64,000 nucleotides of DNA from assembly GCF_030295975.1 (NCBI RefSeq), contig NZ_AP027364.1:868001-932000 (forward strand), written 5' to 3'. The translations under genes and the position numbers were made by a program. Positions within the stretch are counted from its first letter, which is position 1, and every line of letters begins with the position of its first letter. Below are positions 44,949 to 53,580 of this stretch, one piece after another. The notes beneath the pieces were generated by a model. It was not told where the DNA came from. It searched no databases and saw only the letters and a program-made list of their open reading frames with translations. Source of the DNA: Thalassotalea atypica. Its GTDB lineage: Bacteria; Pseudomonadota; Gammaproteobacteria; Enterobacterales; Alteromonadaceae.

Positions 44949-47066
44949 ATGTCCTTTGAAGCGGATGAAGAAATTCTACAAGACTTCTTAATAGAAGCTG
45001 GTGAAATTTTAGAATTATTATCAGAACAACTTGTAGAACTTGAAAATGACCCTGATAATGCTGATTTATTAAACGCAATATTTAGGGGCTTTCATACCGT
45101 TAAAGGCGGTGCTGGCTTCTTGGCATTGACAGAGCTTGTCGAGGTTTGTCACGGTGCCGAAAACGTGTTCGATATTTTAAGAAACAACCAACGTTCAGTG
45201 ACACCTGAATTGATGGATGTCATCTTACAGGCACTTGATACCATCAACGAACAATACGCTCGTGTACAAGCACGCGAAGCGATGGACACTCCAGATCCTG
45301 GATTAATCGAAGAACTTCACCGTTTAAGTATTCCAGAGACTGAAGAAACTACTGCAGCGCCGCAAGAAGTTGCCCCAGAGCCTGAGCCAGTCGTTAGTAC
45401 AGATACTAGCGCAAGTGATGGCGATGAGATGACCGAAGATGAATTTGAGCGTTTGCTCGATGAATTACATGGCCCAAGTGGCGGTCCTTCTGCTACTAAA
45501 ACCCCAGAAACCACAGGGACGTCTTCAAGCAGTGATGAAATTTCGGATGACGAGTTTGAATCATTGTTAGATGAATTACACGGACAAGGTGCTTTTTCTG
45601 CTAATGTAAGCGGTGGAGCTTCTGCGCAACCAGCACCTAGTTCAGATGAAATTAATGATCTAGAGTTTGAAGAATTACTGGATCAATTACATGGCAAAGG
45701 AAATGCGCCGAAAGCATCATCAAAAGTAGAACCTGAAAAATCAGCACCTACCCCAGTAGAGTCAGCTAAGCCTGTACAAAAAACACCTGCGAAAGCTGTG
45801 CCAAAACCGGCTGCTAAAGCAAGCCCTAAAACTGCCGATAAAAAGCCTGCTGCACCTGCCGCTCCACCAGCGGAAACTACAGTTCGTGTTGATACTAAGC
45901 GTCTAGACCAAATTATGAACATGGTAGGCGAATTAGTATTAGTCCGTAATCGACTGACCTCACTTGGTATGACCAAAGAAGATGAAGATTTAACGAAAGC
46001 AGTATCAAATCTTGATGCCGTCACGACCGATCTTCAAGGTGCCGTCATGAAAACGCGTATGCAACCAATTAAGAAAGTGTTTGGGCGTTTTCCTCGGGTT
46101 GTTCGCGACTTAGCTCGTAGTTTGAGTAAAGAAATTAAACTTATACTTGAAGGTGAAGAAACTGATCTAGATAAGAACTTAGTTGAAGCGTTAGCAGATC
46201 CGTTGGTGCATTTGGTTCGTAACTCTGTCGATCACGGTATTGAAGAACCATCAGTAAGGGTAGCCAACGGAAAACCCAGCGAAGGTACCGTTATTCTATC
46301 AGCCTCGCAAGAAGGGGATCATATCCTGTTAACCATTAAAGATGATGGCGCCGGGATGAATGCTGAAAAATTGAAAAGTATTGCTATTGAACGCGGTGTG
46401 CTTGATGCAGAAGCTGCAGCAAGAATGCCTGAGAAGGAAGCGTTCAACCTTATTTTTGCACCAGGTTTTTCAACTAAAACTGAAATTTCTGAAGTATCAG
46501 GCCGTGGCGTTGGTATGGATGTTGTCAAAACTAAAATTACTCAGTTAAACGGCACCGTGAACATTGATTCTGAGCTCGGTGTTGGCACTATTTTAGAGAT
46601 AAAAGTACCGCTTACTTTAGCAATTCTACCTACTCTTATGGTTATTGTAGGCAATCAAACGTTTGCACTTCCTCTAGCGGGCGTCAATGAAATATTTCAT
46701 TTAGATTTAACCAACACGAATATTGTGGACGGTCAATTAACGATTATTGTTCGTGACAAAGCTATTCCGTTGTTCTATTTAGATCAATGGCTTGTAAGAG
46801 ACTTTAAAGATGAACAAAAATCCCGTGATTCTGGGCATGTTGTTATCGTACAGCTAGGCTCTCAGCAAATAGGGTTTGTTGTGGATAGTTTGATTGGTCA
46901 AGAAGAAGTTGTTATTAAACCGCTTGATAGGCTACTTCATGGCACGCCTGGTATGGCGGGTGCTACGATTACCAGTGATGGTGGTATTGCATTGATTCTG
47001 GATGTTCCTAGTATGCTTAAGCATTACGCAAAGAAATCGGCTGTACATAAAAAGCTGCGCTCTTAA
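44949..47066 (+). CDS. cheA: Chemotaxis histidine kinase CheA
   Basis: CheA is the array kinase that phosphorylates CheY and CheB. The 705-residue protein has a P1 domain with phospho-acceptor H49 (FRGFHTVKGGAGFL), and an acidic/Pro-Ala-rich linker (about 130-300) carrying three copies of a DE-x-EFExLLDxLHG motif at an exact 37-residue interval. P3 dimerisation (KRLDQIMNMVGELVLVRNRL) follows, then P4 ATPase (NSVDHGIEE, DDGAGM, GRGVGMDVV) and P5 CheW-like. I do not see a normal P2 CheY-docking domain; the repeats occupy its place. Confidence 0.96.
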   Translation: MSFEADEEILQDFLIEAGEILELLSEQLVELENDPDNADLLNAIFRGFHTVKGGAGFLALTELVEVCHGAENVFDILRNNQRSVTPELMDVILQALDTINEQYARVQAREAMDTPDPGLIEELHRLSIPETEETTAAPQEVAPEPEPVVSTDTSASDGDEMTEDEFERLLDELHGPSGGPSATKTPETTGTSSSSDEISDDEFESLLDELHGQGAFSANVSGGASAQPAPSSDEINDLEFEELLDQLHGKGNAPKASSKVEPEKSAPTPVESAKPVQKTPAKAVPKPAAKASPKTADKKPAAPAAPPAETTVRVDTKRLDQIMNMVGELVLVRNRLTSLGMTKEDEDLTKAVSNLDAVTTDLQGAVMKTRMQPIKKVFGRFPRVVRDLARSLSKEIKLILEGEETDLDKNLVEALADPLVHLVRNSVDHGIEEPSVRVANGKPSEGTVILSASQEGDHILLTIKDDGAGMNAEKLKSIAIERGVLDAEAAARMPEKEAFNLIFAPGFSTKTEISEVSGRGVGMDVVKTKITQLNGTVNIDSELGVGTILEIKVPLTLAILPTLMVIVGNQTFALPLAGVNEIFHLDLTNTNIVDGQLTIIVRDKAIPLFYLDQWLVRDFKDEQKSRDSGHVVIVQLGSQQIGFVVDSLIGQEEVVIKPLDRLLHGTPGMAGATITSDGGIALILDVPSMLKHYAKKSAVHKKLRS
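45423..45695 (+). repeat. Three 17-residue repeats at 37-residue period in CheA
   Basis: Residues 159-175, 196-212 and 233-249 read DEMTEDEFERLLDELHG, DEISDDEFESLLDELHG and DEINDLEFEELLDQLHG. They are separated by Gly/Ser/Pro/Ala-rich spacers of 20 residues. They resemble the FliM CheY-binding peptide DEIDALLHG in pattern. Confidence 0.85.
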
Positions 47067-47090
47067 CCTATAAAACCAAAGAGATAACAA

Positions 47091-48224
47091 ATGGCCTATA
47101 AGGTATTAGTTGTTGATGATTCAAGTTTTTTTAGGCGACGGGTCAGCGATTTATTAGAATTGGATCCAAACCTAACAGTTGTTGATGTTGCAACTAACGG
47201 TAGGGAAGCCGTTGAAAAAGCCATAGCGCTAAGGCCCGATGCCATCACCATGGATATCGAAATGCCGGTTTTAAATGGCATTGAAGCGGTTAAAAAAATT
47301 ATGGTTGAATCGCCCACCGCCATAATGATGTTTTCTTCATTGACTCATGAGGGAGCTAAAGCAACATTAGATGCTCTTGATGCTGGGGCATTGGACTTTC
47401 TTCCTAAAAAATTTAATGAAATTGCCAAGAATACAGATGACGCTGGTAGCTTATTGCGTGAACGCGTTGTCCAGCTGGCACGAAAATCAAAGTTCTTAAA
47501 AAGAAAACCAAGATCATTGATAATGCCTCGGGAGACAAAACTTAAAGGCGCATCAAGTAAGCCTCTTCGACGTACGATGGGAGAGCTTAAACCTACGGTT
47601 AACTCCCCAGTAAGCGCGCAGGTGGTTAAAAGAAGCTCTGGCAAGTCATATAAATTACTCGCGATTGGCACCTCAACCGGAGGACCTATTGCGTTACAAA
47701 ATATTCTCACGCAATTTCCTGCGGATTTCCCATTACCTATTATCATGATTCAGCATATGCCTGCCGCGTTTACTGAAGCATTTTCCAATCGACTCAATTC
47801 TTTGTGTCAAATTTCTGTCAAAGAAGCAAAGAATGGTGATGTGCTAAAACCAGGCTGTGCTTACCTAGCGCCAGGTGGCATGCAAATGATACTTGATGGC
47901 ACAGAAAATGCTGCAAAACTTAAAATACTGGAAGACAAGTCAGATCGCGTTGCTTATAAACCCAGTGTTGATATTAGTTTTGGTTCAGCCGCTAAAATAT
48001 TTTCCGGTAATGTATTAGGTATAATACTAACAGGAATGGGGGCTGACGGTAGGGAAGGATCACGCATGTTAAAAAGTAAAGGTGCCACCATTTGGGCACA
48101 AGATGAAGAATCATGTGTTGTATATGGTATGCCACAGGCTGTAACCACAGCGGGTATATCGCAGTTATCAATCGCATTAGACGCAATTGCACCCTCTATT
48201 TTAAAGGAAATAGGACATGGATAA
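47091..48224 (+). CDS. cheB: Chemoreceptor methylesterase/deamidase CheB
   Basis: CheB demethylates receptors after phosphorylation by CheA. The 377-residue protein has an N-terminal receiver with D55 ([12 protein letters not shown]), a basic linker (about 135-190), and the esterase domain with the catalytic Ser in [11 protein letters not shown], His in [10 protein letters not shown] and Asp in [11 protein letters not shown]. It overlaps the motA-like gene by 8 bases. Confidence 0.96.
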   Translation: MAYKVLVVDDSSFFRRRVSDLLELDPNLTVVDVATNGREAVEKAIALRPDAITMDIEMPVLNGIEAVKKIMVESPTAIMMFSSLTHEGAKATLDALDAGALDFLPKKFNEIAKNTDDAGSLLRERVVQLARKSKFLKRKPRSLIMPRETKLKGASSKPLRRTMGELKPTVNSPVSAQVVKRSSGKSYKLLAIGTSTGGPIALQNILTQFPADFPLPIIMIQHMPAAFTEAFSNRLNSLCQISVKEAKNGDVLKPGCAYLAPGGMQMILDGTENAAKLKILEDKSDRVAYKPSVDISFGSAAKIFSGNVLGIILTGMGADGREGSRMLKSKGATIWAQDEESCVVYGMPQAVTTAGISQLSIALDAIAPSILKEIGHG

Positions 48225-48972
48225 GCTCAGTATTGCTGGGCTTATTATCGCGTTCTTTGCAATTTATTTAGGCTTCAGTATTGAAGGTGGAGCAATATCC
48301 ACCCTTTTTGAATTACCCGCTTTTTTGATTGTATTTGGCGGTACCCTAGGTGCTGTGATGTTACAATCTTCAACAGAGCAGTTTCGGCACGCGCTCAATA
48401 TTCTTAAATGGATCTTTATTCCTCCCACCTACAATTTTGAACAAGGTATAGAGCGTATTGTTGATTGGGCTGCAAAAGCAAGAGAATCCGGTTACTTAGT
48501 GCTAGAGAACATAGCGCTGGATGAAGAAGACCGATTCATAAATAAAGGGTTGAATTTACTAGCTGATGGAGTAGAGACGGAAAATTTTCGTAACTCTCTT
48601 GAAATCGATTTAGAACTTTATCGCGAGCATAATCTACGTTCGGCGAACATTTTTGAATCGATGGGGGGCTACAGTCCTACAATTGGTATTTTAGGAGCTG
48701 TGCTAGGGCTTATTCAGGCGATGAGCAATTTGCAAGATCCAGAATTACTGGGGCAAGGAATAGCCACCGCGTTTGTTGCTACAATTTACGGCGTTGGTTT
48801 TGCGAACCTAATATATATTCCTGTGGCAAACAAAATAAGAGCGATTGTTTATCAACAAACTTTATACCGGGAAATGATCTTAGAGGGGCTGGTTTCAATT
48901 TCATTGGCAGAAAACCCGCATGCAATCGAAAACAGATTGTCAGCTTTTAGGTTGCAAGATGAACAGGTATAG
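48217..48972 (+). CDS. motC: MotA/MotC-type flagellar stator subunit
   Basis: This is the A subunit of an ion-driven stator. The 251-residue protein has four membrane helices (about 4-22, 33-51, 150-170, 183-203) and a cytoplasmic loop with charged residues (for example RESGYLVLE). [17 protein letters not shown] is the third-helix signature. Its place between cheB and a motB-like gene matches the Pseudomonas motCD arrangement; a second stator pair probably exists elsewhere. The coupling ion cannot be decided with certainty. Confidence 0.88.
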   Translation: MDKLSIAGLIIAFFAIYLGFSIEGGAISTLFELPAFLIVFGGTLGAVMLQSSTEQFRHALNILKWIFIPPTYNFEQGIERIVDWAAKARESGYLVLENIALDEEDRFINKGLNLLADGVETENFRNSLEIDLELYREHNLRSANIFESMGGYSPTIGILGAVLGLIQAMSNLQDPELLGQGIATAFVATIYGVGFANLIYIPVANKIRAIVYQQTLYREMILEGLVSISLAENPHAIENRLSAFRLQDEQV

Positions 48973-49927
48973 AACGAGAAGACACAAAGTAGAACACGAT
49001 GATGTCCATCGTTGGTTAATCTCTTATGCGGATTATATGACCCTAATGTTTGCACTTTTTGTTGTGCTATATGCCATGGCAATGGTCAATGAAAAGCCTT
49101 TCGAGAGTGTGACAGAGTCTATTGGGCGTGTATTTCAAGCAGATAAAACGCTGACTAAAAACAAAGGTCATGGTGATGATATTTTACCGGTAAACTCCAG
49201 TAAGACGAACAAACGACTTTTTGGTAACGGTATCCAAGATGAGGCGGGCCCTGAGATTACTGATGGTGAGCCTATCTTATCAAATGTTGCAGACAGTGTT
49301 GTTGGCACGAATCTCACGTCTTTAGAAAAAGAGTTGCACACCGCACTTTACGATATCATTGAGTCAGGTTATGCCCAGTTACAAGTCGACGGTGACTGGC
49401 TTGAAATCGAGCTAAATAGTGCTCTTTTGTTTCCTAGTGGTTCGTCGTCTCCAACCAATAATGCGAATGCAATACTAGAAGTAATCAATGAAATCTTAGC
49501 GAACGTTACAAACTTTATTCGAGTTCGAGGCTATACTGACGATCAACCGATCAATAATGAGATTTTCGAGTCAAACTGGGAACTATCAGTTTTCAGAGCA
49601 ACAGCGATTTTGAAAATTATGGAACAGTTAGCAATAAATCCTAAAAGAATGGCGATTGAAGGGTACGGTCAATATGCACCTACCGCGAATAACGCAACCA
49701 CTACTGGTCGAGCACAAAACCGACGGGTAGTTATTGCAATCTCTAAATATGGCCTCAATCAAGAAAACCTACTCAATACGCCAACTATTAGTGTAAAAGA
49801 TGTTGAAGCGATAAAGGAAGTAGTTGAATCTTCTGGTGAAGATAATAAAATTAGAATCATCCGGATGGAAAACGGTGGTATAAGAATTACCACACGTGTG
49901 GATGATACAGATGAATCAAATAACTGA
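48959..49927 (+). CDS. motD: MotB/MotD-type flagellar stator subunit
   Basis: The B subunit anchors the stator to peptidoglycan. The ATG at 48959 (322 residues, [12 protein letters not shown]) overlaps the motC-like stop by 14 bases; a longer reading from 48920 has no support. The ion-carrying Asp is D25 in ISYADYMTLMFALF. The OmpA-like domain (about 180-285) contains RVRGYTDDQPI and RAQNRRVVIAI. A disordered linker of about 120 residues includes the plug region. Confidence 0.92.
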   Translation: MNRYRTRRHKVEHDDVHRWLISYADYMTLMFALFVVLYAMAMVNEKPFESVTESIGRVFQADKTLTKNKGHGDDILPVNSSKTNKRLFGNGIQDEAGPEITDGEPILSNVADSVVGTNLTSLEKELHTALYDIIESGYAQLQVDGDWLEIELNSALLFPSGSSSPTNNANAILEVINEILANVTNFIRVRGYTDDQPINNEIFESNWELSVFRATAILKIMEQLAINPKRMAIEGYGQYAPTANNATTTGRAQNRRVVIAISKYGLNQENLLNTPTISVKDVEAIKEVVESSGEDNKIRIIRMENGGIRITTRVDDTDESNN

Positions 49928-49967
49928 TTTATCGGATATAGCTCTTTCAAGTAACTAAGGTGTAGCT

Positions 49968-50744
49968 TTGAACGTTTGGACAATAGCAAATCAAAAAGGT
50001 GGTGTTGGGAAAACAACATCGACTATAGCGCTTGGTGGCTTGTTAGCTGAAAATGGTAAAAAAGTCCTGCTTATTGATACGGATCCGCATGCCTCATTAA
50101 GCTACTACTTCGGCATAGAGTCTGAAGACCTCGAGTTAAGTGTCTACGATCTTTTTGTGCAAGTCTCTTCAAAAGAGCAAGTAGTGCAAAGCCTATGCCC
50201 GACCAGTTACCCCAATATTGATATTTTGCCTGCTACGATGGGTTTAGCGACGCTTGATCGCTCCTTAGGAAGTAAGGGAGGCATGGGGTTGGTGCTTAAA
50301 AAGGCCATCGAAAAACTGTCGGGTGAGTATGACTATGTCCTAATGGATTGCCCGCCCGTCTTAGGCGTATTAATGGTTAATGCTCTGGCAGCATCTGATC
50401 GTATTATCATCCCAGTTCAAACAGAGTTTCTTGCACTTAAAGGTTTAGATCGTATGATGAAAACGATGGAAATCATGCAAGCCGAACAAGATGACCCTTT
50501 TTCCTATACGATTGTACCGACTATGTTTGACAAACGTACCAAGGCGTCACTATTAGCGTATCAAAAACTACAAGAAACTTATGGTGAAACGGTATGGCCG
50601 GGGGTTATTCCCGTTGACACTAACTTTAGAAATGCCAGTGTTTCACAAAAAGTGCCTTCAGATTATGCAGCATCCTCTCGAGGGGTGTATGCTTATAAGA
50701 GCTTATTAAAGCACTTGGTTAAATTGTCGACGGTGAAGAAATAA
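49968..50744 (+). CDS. parC: ParA-like ATPase ParC for polar chemotaxis arrays
   Basis: ParC positions and segregates chemotaxis arrays at the cell pole. The 258-residue ParA-type protein has Walker A QKGGVGKTTS (about 9-18), LLIDTDPHASLSYYFG and MDCPPVLGVLMVNAL. The start is TTG 49968 with AAGG upstream. It overlaps parP by one base, a pairing known from Vibrio and Pseudomonas. Confidence 0.9.
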   Translation: MNVWTIANQKGGVGKTTSTIALGGLLAENGKKVLLIDTDPHASLSYYFGIESEDLELSVYDLFVQVSSKEQVVQSLCPTSYPNIDILPATMGLATLDRSLGSKGGMGLVLKKAIEKLSGEYDYVLMDCPPVLGVLMVNALAASDRIIIPVQTEFLALKGLDRMMKTMEIMQAEQDDPFSYTIVPTMFDKRTKASLLAYQKLQETYGETVWPGVIPVDTNFRNASVSQKVPSDYAASSRGVYAYKSLLKHLVKLSTVKK

Positions 50745-51514
50745 TGTCAAAGCCATTAGCAGCTAGTCAAAAAGTAATGCGTTCATATCTCTCGGAGCTG
50801 CTTACCGATGATGAAAAGGTGCAGCACAAAGAGCCCGAAAACAAACCACTTGAAAAACTGTTAGAAAATGTCAGTGTGGAGCGAAAGCTGCCAATTGATA
50901 ATAAAGTCTTATCGCGAAAGCCTGCCGTCGAGATAACACGCGATAAAATTGAACCTAAAGTCGTAGAAAAAACGAATGTAGAACCAGCGAAACCCATTGC
51001 TAAAGCTCAACTTCAGACTAAGAAATCTCTAGGAAGTATTAAAGTTAAGCCCGAAAAAGATTACCGTAATGGGAGCTTCCAAGCGATGTTTTTCAAAGTG
51101 GCAGGTTTGACTATTGCAGTCCCTTTGATTGAATTAGGTGGTATTCATAATGTCGATAAAGCCACGCCGCTGATGGGCAAGCCGGATTGGTTTAAAGGTG
51201 TTATGGTACAACGTGAAGAGCAAATCAACGTAGTTGATACAGCTCGTTGGGTGATGCCTGAAAAATGTAATGATAAATTATTATCAGCGTTGGATTATCA
51301 ATACATTATAATGTTAAGTACGAGTCAATGGGGGCTTACAGCAGAACATTTGGTTGATACTGTAACGTTAGAGCAAGAAGATGTTAAATGGTTAGATGAA
51401 TCTAATAAGCGACCATGGCTTGCTGGGTTGGTAAAAGATAGAATGTGTGCTTTATTAGAAGTAGAATCATTAATTAAGTTACTTGACGATGGCGCGAGTA
51501 TTCATCAAGATTGA
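50744..51514 (+). CDS. parP: ParP-like protein with C-terminal CheW domain
   Basis: ParP links ParC to CheA and keeps arrays polar. The 256-residue protein has a charged, Lys/Glu/Pro-rich N-terminal half (about 1-105) and a CheW-like domain at about 110-250 (MFFKVAGLTIAVPLIELGGI, VQREEQINVVDTARWV). The position between parC and cheW matches the known parC-parP-cheW unit. Confidence 0.87.
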   Translation: MSKPLAASQKVMRSYLSELLTDDEKVQHKEPENKPLEKLLENVSVERKLPIDNKVLSRKPAVEITRDKIEPKVVEKTNVEPAKPIAKAQLQTKKSLGSIKVKPEKDYRNGSFQAMFFKVAGLTIAVPLIELGGIHNVDKATPLMGKPDWFKGVMVQREEQINVVDTARWVMPEKCNDKLLSALDYQYIIMLSTSQWGLTAEHLVDTVTLEQEDVKWLDESNKRPWLAGLVKDRMCALLEVESLIKLLDDGASIHQD

Positions 51515-51567
51515 ATCAATTCATCGTGTTATCGCGGTGATCAAAAATAAAATTGAGGACAAGTGGT

Positions 51568-52059
51568 ATGTCTGACGAAAGACGTAATGCAAACGAAGTA
51601 GCAGATACAGATGAAGTATTACAGTGGGTAACGTTTAAGTTAGAGACGGAAACCTACGGTATTAATGTAATGCAAGTACAAGAAGTATTGCGCTATACAG
51701 AAATAGCACCTGTGCCAGGCGCGCCGATGTATGTACTTGGTATTATCAATCTTCGCGGTAATGTCGTAACAGTTATTGATACGCGTTCAAGGTTTGGTCT
51801 CGAGTCAACGGAAGTGACCGATAATACAAGAATTGTGATTATTGAAGCTGAAAAGCAAGTGATTGGTATTTTAGTAGACAGCGTAGCTGAAGTTGTCTAT
51901 TTGAAAGCATCAGAAATTGACGTAGCACCAAATGTTGGCAACGATGAAAGCGCTAAGTTTATTCAAGGCGTATCTAATCGCGAAGGCGAACTGTTGATAT
52001 TAGTTGATCTTAATAAACTGTTGTCTGACGAAGAGTGGGATGAACTCAAGCAGTTTTAA
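51568..52059 (+). CDS. cheW: Chemotaxis adaptor CheW
   Basis: CheW bridges receptors and CheA. The ATG at 51568 (163 residues) has TGAGGA 8 bases upstream; a TTG at 51553 overlaps that ribosome site and is unlikely. Signature segments are LQWVTFKLETETYGI, LGIINLRGNVVTVIDTR and LLILVDLNKLL. A strong terminator follows. Confidence 0.95.
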   Translation: MSDERRNANEVADTDEVLQWVTFKLETETYGINVMQVQEVLRYTEIAPVPGAPMYVLGIINLRGNVVTVIDTRSRFGLESTEVTDNTRIVIIEAEKQVIGILVDSVAEVVYLKASEIDVAPNVGNDESAKFIQGVSNREGELLILVDLNKLLSDEEWDELKQF

Positions 52060-52076
52060 TCATTGACCAGCAAATA

Positions 52077-52103
52077 AAAAAACCTGTTAAGCAGGTTTTT
52101 TTT
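52077..52103 (+). terminator. Rho-independent terminator after cheW
   Basis: AAAAAACCTG (52077-52086) pairs perfectly with CAGGTTTTTT (52092-52101) around a 5-base loop, followed by further T. It is the clearest intrinsic terminator of the window and may be bidirectional. Confidence 0.9.
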
Positions 52104-52121
52104 GATCAAGGAACAAAATAA

Positions 52122-52580
52122 ATGCAGTGGTTATATTCAATACAGCCGCATGTGGCTGCACTTTTAGTCGTTATTATTTTGATTTTCATACTGTTTGTAA
52201 GATTAAAAAAAATATCACAGCAATATAGCCAGCTCGACATCAGTAACCAAGCAAGTGAGTTAGTCTTAGAAGATTTACAGCATCATCAACAAATACTTGA
52301 AGAAAAGTTAAATAATCTTGCAAAAACTGTTGAACTAAAATCACAAGAAGACATCCAAGTGTCAAAGCAATTTGAGCACAGAATAAAAACAGTAAAAAAA
52401 GAGCTTAGCCAAATGCAGACCGTGATTGATCAGGTAAAATCGCAAGAGCCTCAAGATAAGCTTTACAGTAGAGCATATAAATTGGCGGCATTAGGGGCTG
52501 GAATTGAAGAAATTATGACCGAATGCGAATTACCAAAAGCAGAAGTCGAAATGCTACTTTCTGTCTATAAGCCTAAATAA
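52122..52580 (+). CDS. DUF2802-type membrane/coiled-coil protein
   Basis: The 152-residue protein has one N-terminal membrane helix (about 10-28, AALLVVIILIFILFV), a long Gln/Glu/Lys coiled coil (about 30-115) and a C-terminal helix-turn-helix-like end (LAALGAGIEEIMTECELPKA). DUF2802 genes commonly follow cheW in polar-flagellated gammaproteobacteria but have no assigned function that I know of. It begins only 19 bases after the cheW terminator, so it relies on read-through or a promoter inside cheW. Confidence 0.8.
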   Translation: MQWLYSIQPHVAALLVVIILIFILFVRLKKISQQYSQLDISNQASELVLEDLQHHQQILEEKLNNLAKTVELKSQEDIQVSKQFEHRIKTVKKELSQMQTVIDQVKSQEPQDKLYSRAYKLAALGAGIEEIMTECELPKAEVEMLLSVYKPK

Positions 52581-52625
52581 ACTGCTGCATACTTAACAAA
52601 TATTTATCATAATGTGCACAACTTG

Positions 52626-52653
52626 TTTTCAATTGCGTTTCTCATTTTATAAT
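52626..52653 (+). promoter_or_regulatory. Sigma-70-type promoter of mlaA
   Basis: TTTTCA is separated by 16 bases from a perfect TATAAT at 52648-52653. Transcription would start about 8 bases before the GTG start of mlaA, giving a very short leader. Confidence 0.4.
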
Positions 52654-52667
52654 AATAGGGATAATCT

Positions 52668-53468
52668 GTGACATTCTCGTTTCCACGCTTAACAAAGCAT
52701 TCTAACTTTTTCTTTCTAATTTTTACTGTTTTACTTGTCTCTGGCTGCTCTTCCACAAAACATGTTGAGTCGGCTGAGTCTGTGGAATCTGATCCGAAAG
52801 ATCCTCTTGAGTCAATTAATCGCCCATTTTGGACATTTACTTGGGACTATGCTGATAAATATGTCATCAAGCCAAGCTCAGAGGCCTATGTAAATAACGT
52901 GCCAGACCCGCTACGTGAAGGGCTTTACAATATGGCGATGAACTTGAATGAACCTTCATCGGCGATTAACAACTTACTGCAAGGTAAATTTAAAGATGCA
53001 GGAAAAAGTGCGGGTCGATTCTTGCTAAATTCAACCATAGGTTTATTAGGTTTTTATGATCCTGCCAGCGACTTTGAATGGTCAGGCACGCAAGAAGAGT
53101 TTGGCGAAGTATTGGGCAGTTATGGTGTAGGTGATGGTCCGTACTTAGTGATCCCGGCCTTAGGTCCTAGCTCGGTAAGAGAAGAAGTAGGTGATTTTGT
53201 CGATAGATATTATTGGCCATTAGCGATTATTGATTTTTGGCCCAACGTTGCCCGTAACCTAGTGATAGGACTAGAAACGCGCTCTCAGCTAGCAGATCAA
53301 GAAAAGATATTAGAAGAGGCAGTCGACCCCTATGAGTTTGTTAAAAATGCCTATTTTCAGAATATGACGTATAAAGTGTATGATGGAAATCCGCCGATAG
53401 AAGTCGATGAAGAACAAGAAGCGGAAATTGATGCTTACTTGGATGAACTTGATGATGAAATTGATTAG
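52668..53468 (+). CDS. mlaA: Outer-membrane lipid-asymmetry lipoprotein MlaA (VacJ)
   Basis: MlaA removes phospholipids from the outer leaflet and passes them to MlaC. The 266-residue protein has a lipoprotein signal with lipobox LVSGC (C27). The MlaA core follows: DPLESINRPFWTFTW, VPDPLREGLYNMAMNLNEPS and DGPYLVIPALGPSSVREEVG. The start is GTG; no good ribosome site is seen and the predicted leader is very short. An acidic C-terminal tail is typical. It is not obviously linked to the flagellar genes. Confidence 0.94.
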   Translation: MTFSFPRLTKHSNFFFLIFTVLLVSGCSSTKHVESAESVESDPKDPLESINRPFWTFTWDYADKYVIKPSSEAYVNNVPDPLREGLYNMAMNLNEPSSAINNLLQGKFKDAGKSAGRFLLNSTIGLLGFYDPASDFEWSGTQEEFGEVLGSYGVGDGPYLVIPALGPSSVREEVGDFVDRYYWPLAIIDFWPNVARNLVIGLETRSQLADQEKILEEAVDPYEFVKNAYFQNMTYKVYDGNPPIEVDEEQEAEIDAYLDELDDEID

Positions 53469-53580
53469 TGAATAACTTTTATCTAATTAGTTCATATCCA
53501 GATGTTCTCTATAAATGAGCTATGTTAAACTTCTGCTCGCTTTTTAAATCAATGAATTTTGCAAGGGCTTGGTCACTTTA

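Noticed and set aside
53548-53561. FleQ-like stretch ATCAATGAATTTTG before the SLBB gene
   Set aside because: Lacks both outer parts of the dyad; FleQ control of exopolysaccharide genes is known elsewhere but this sequence does not support it.
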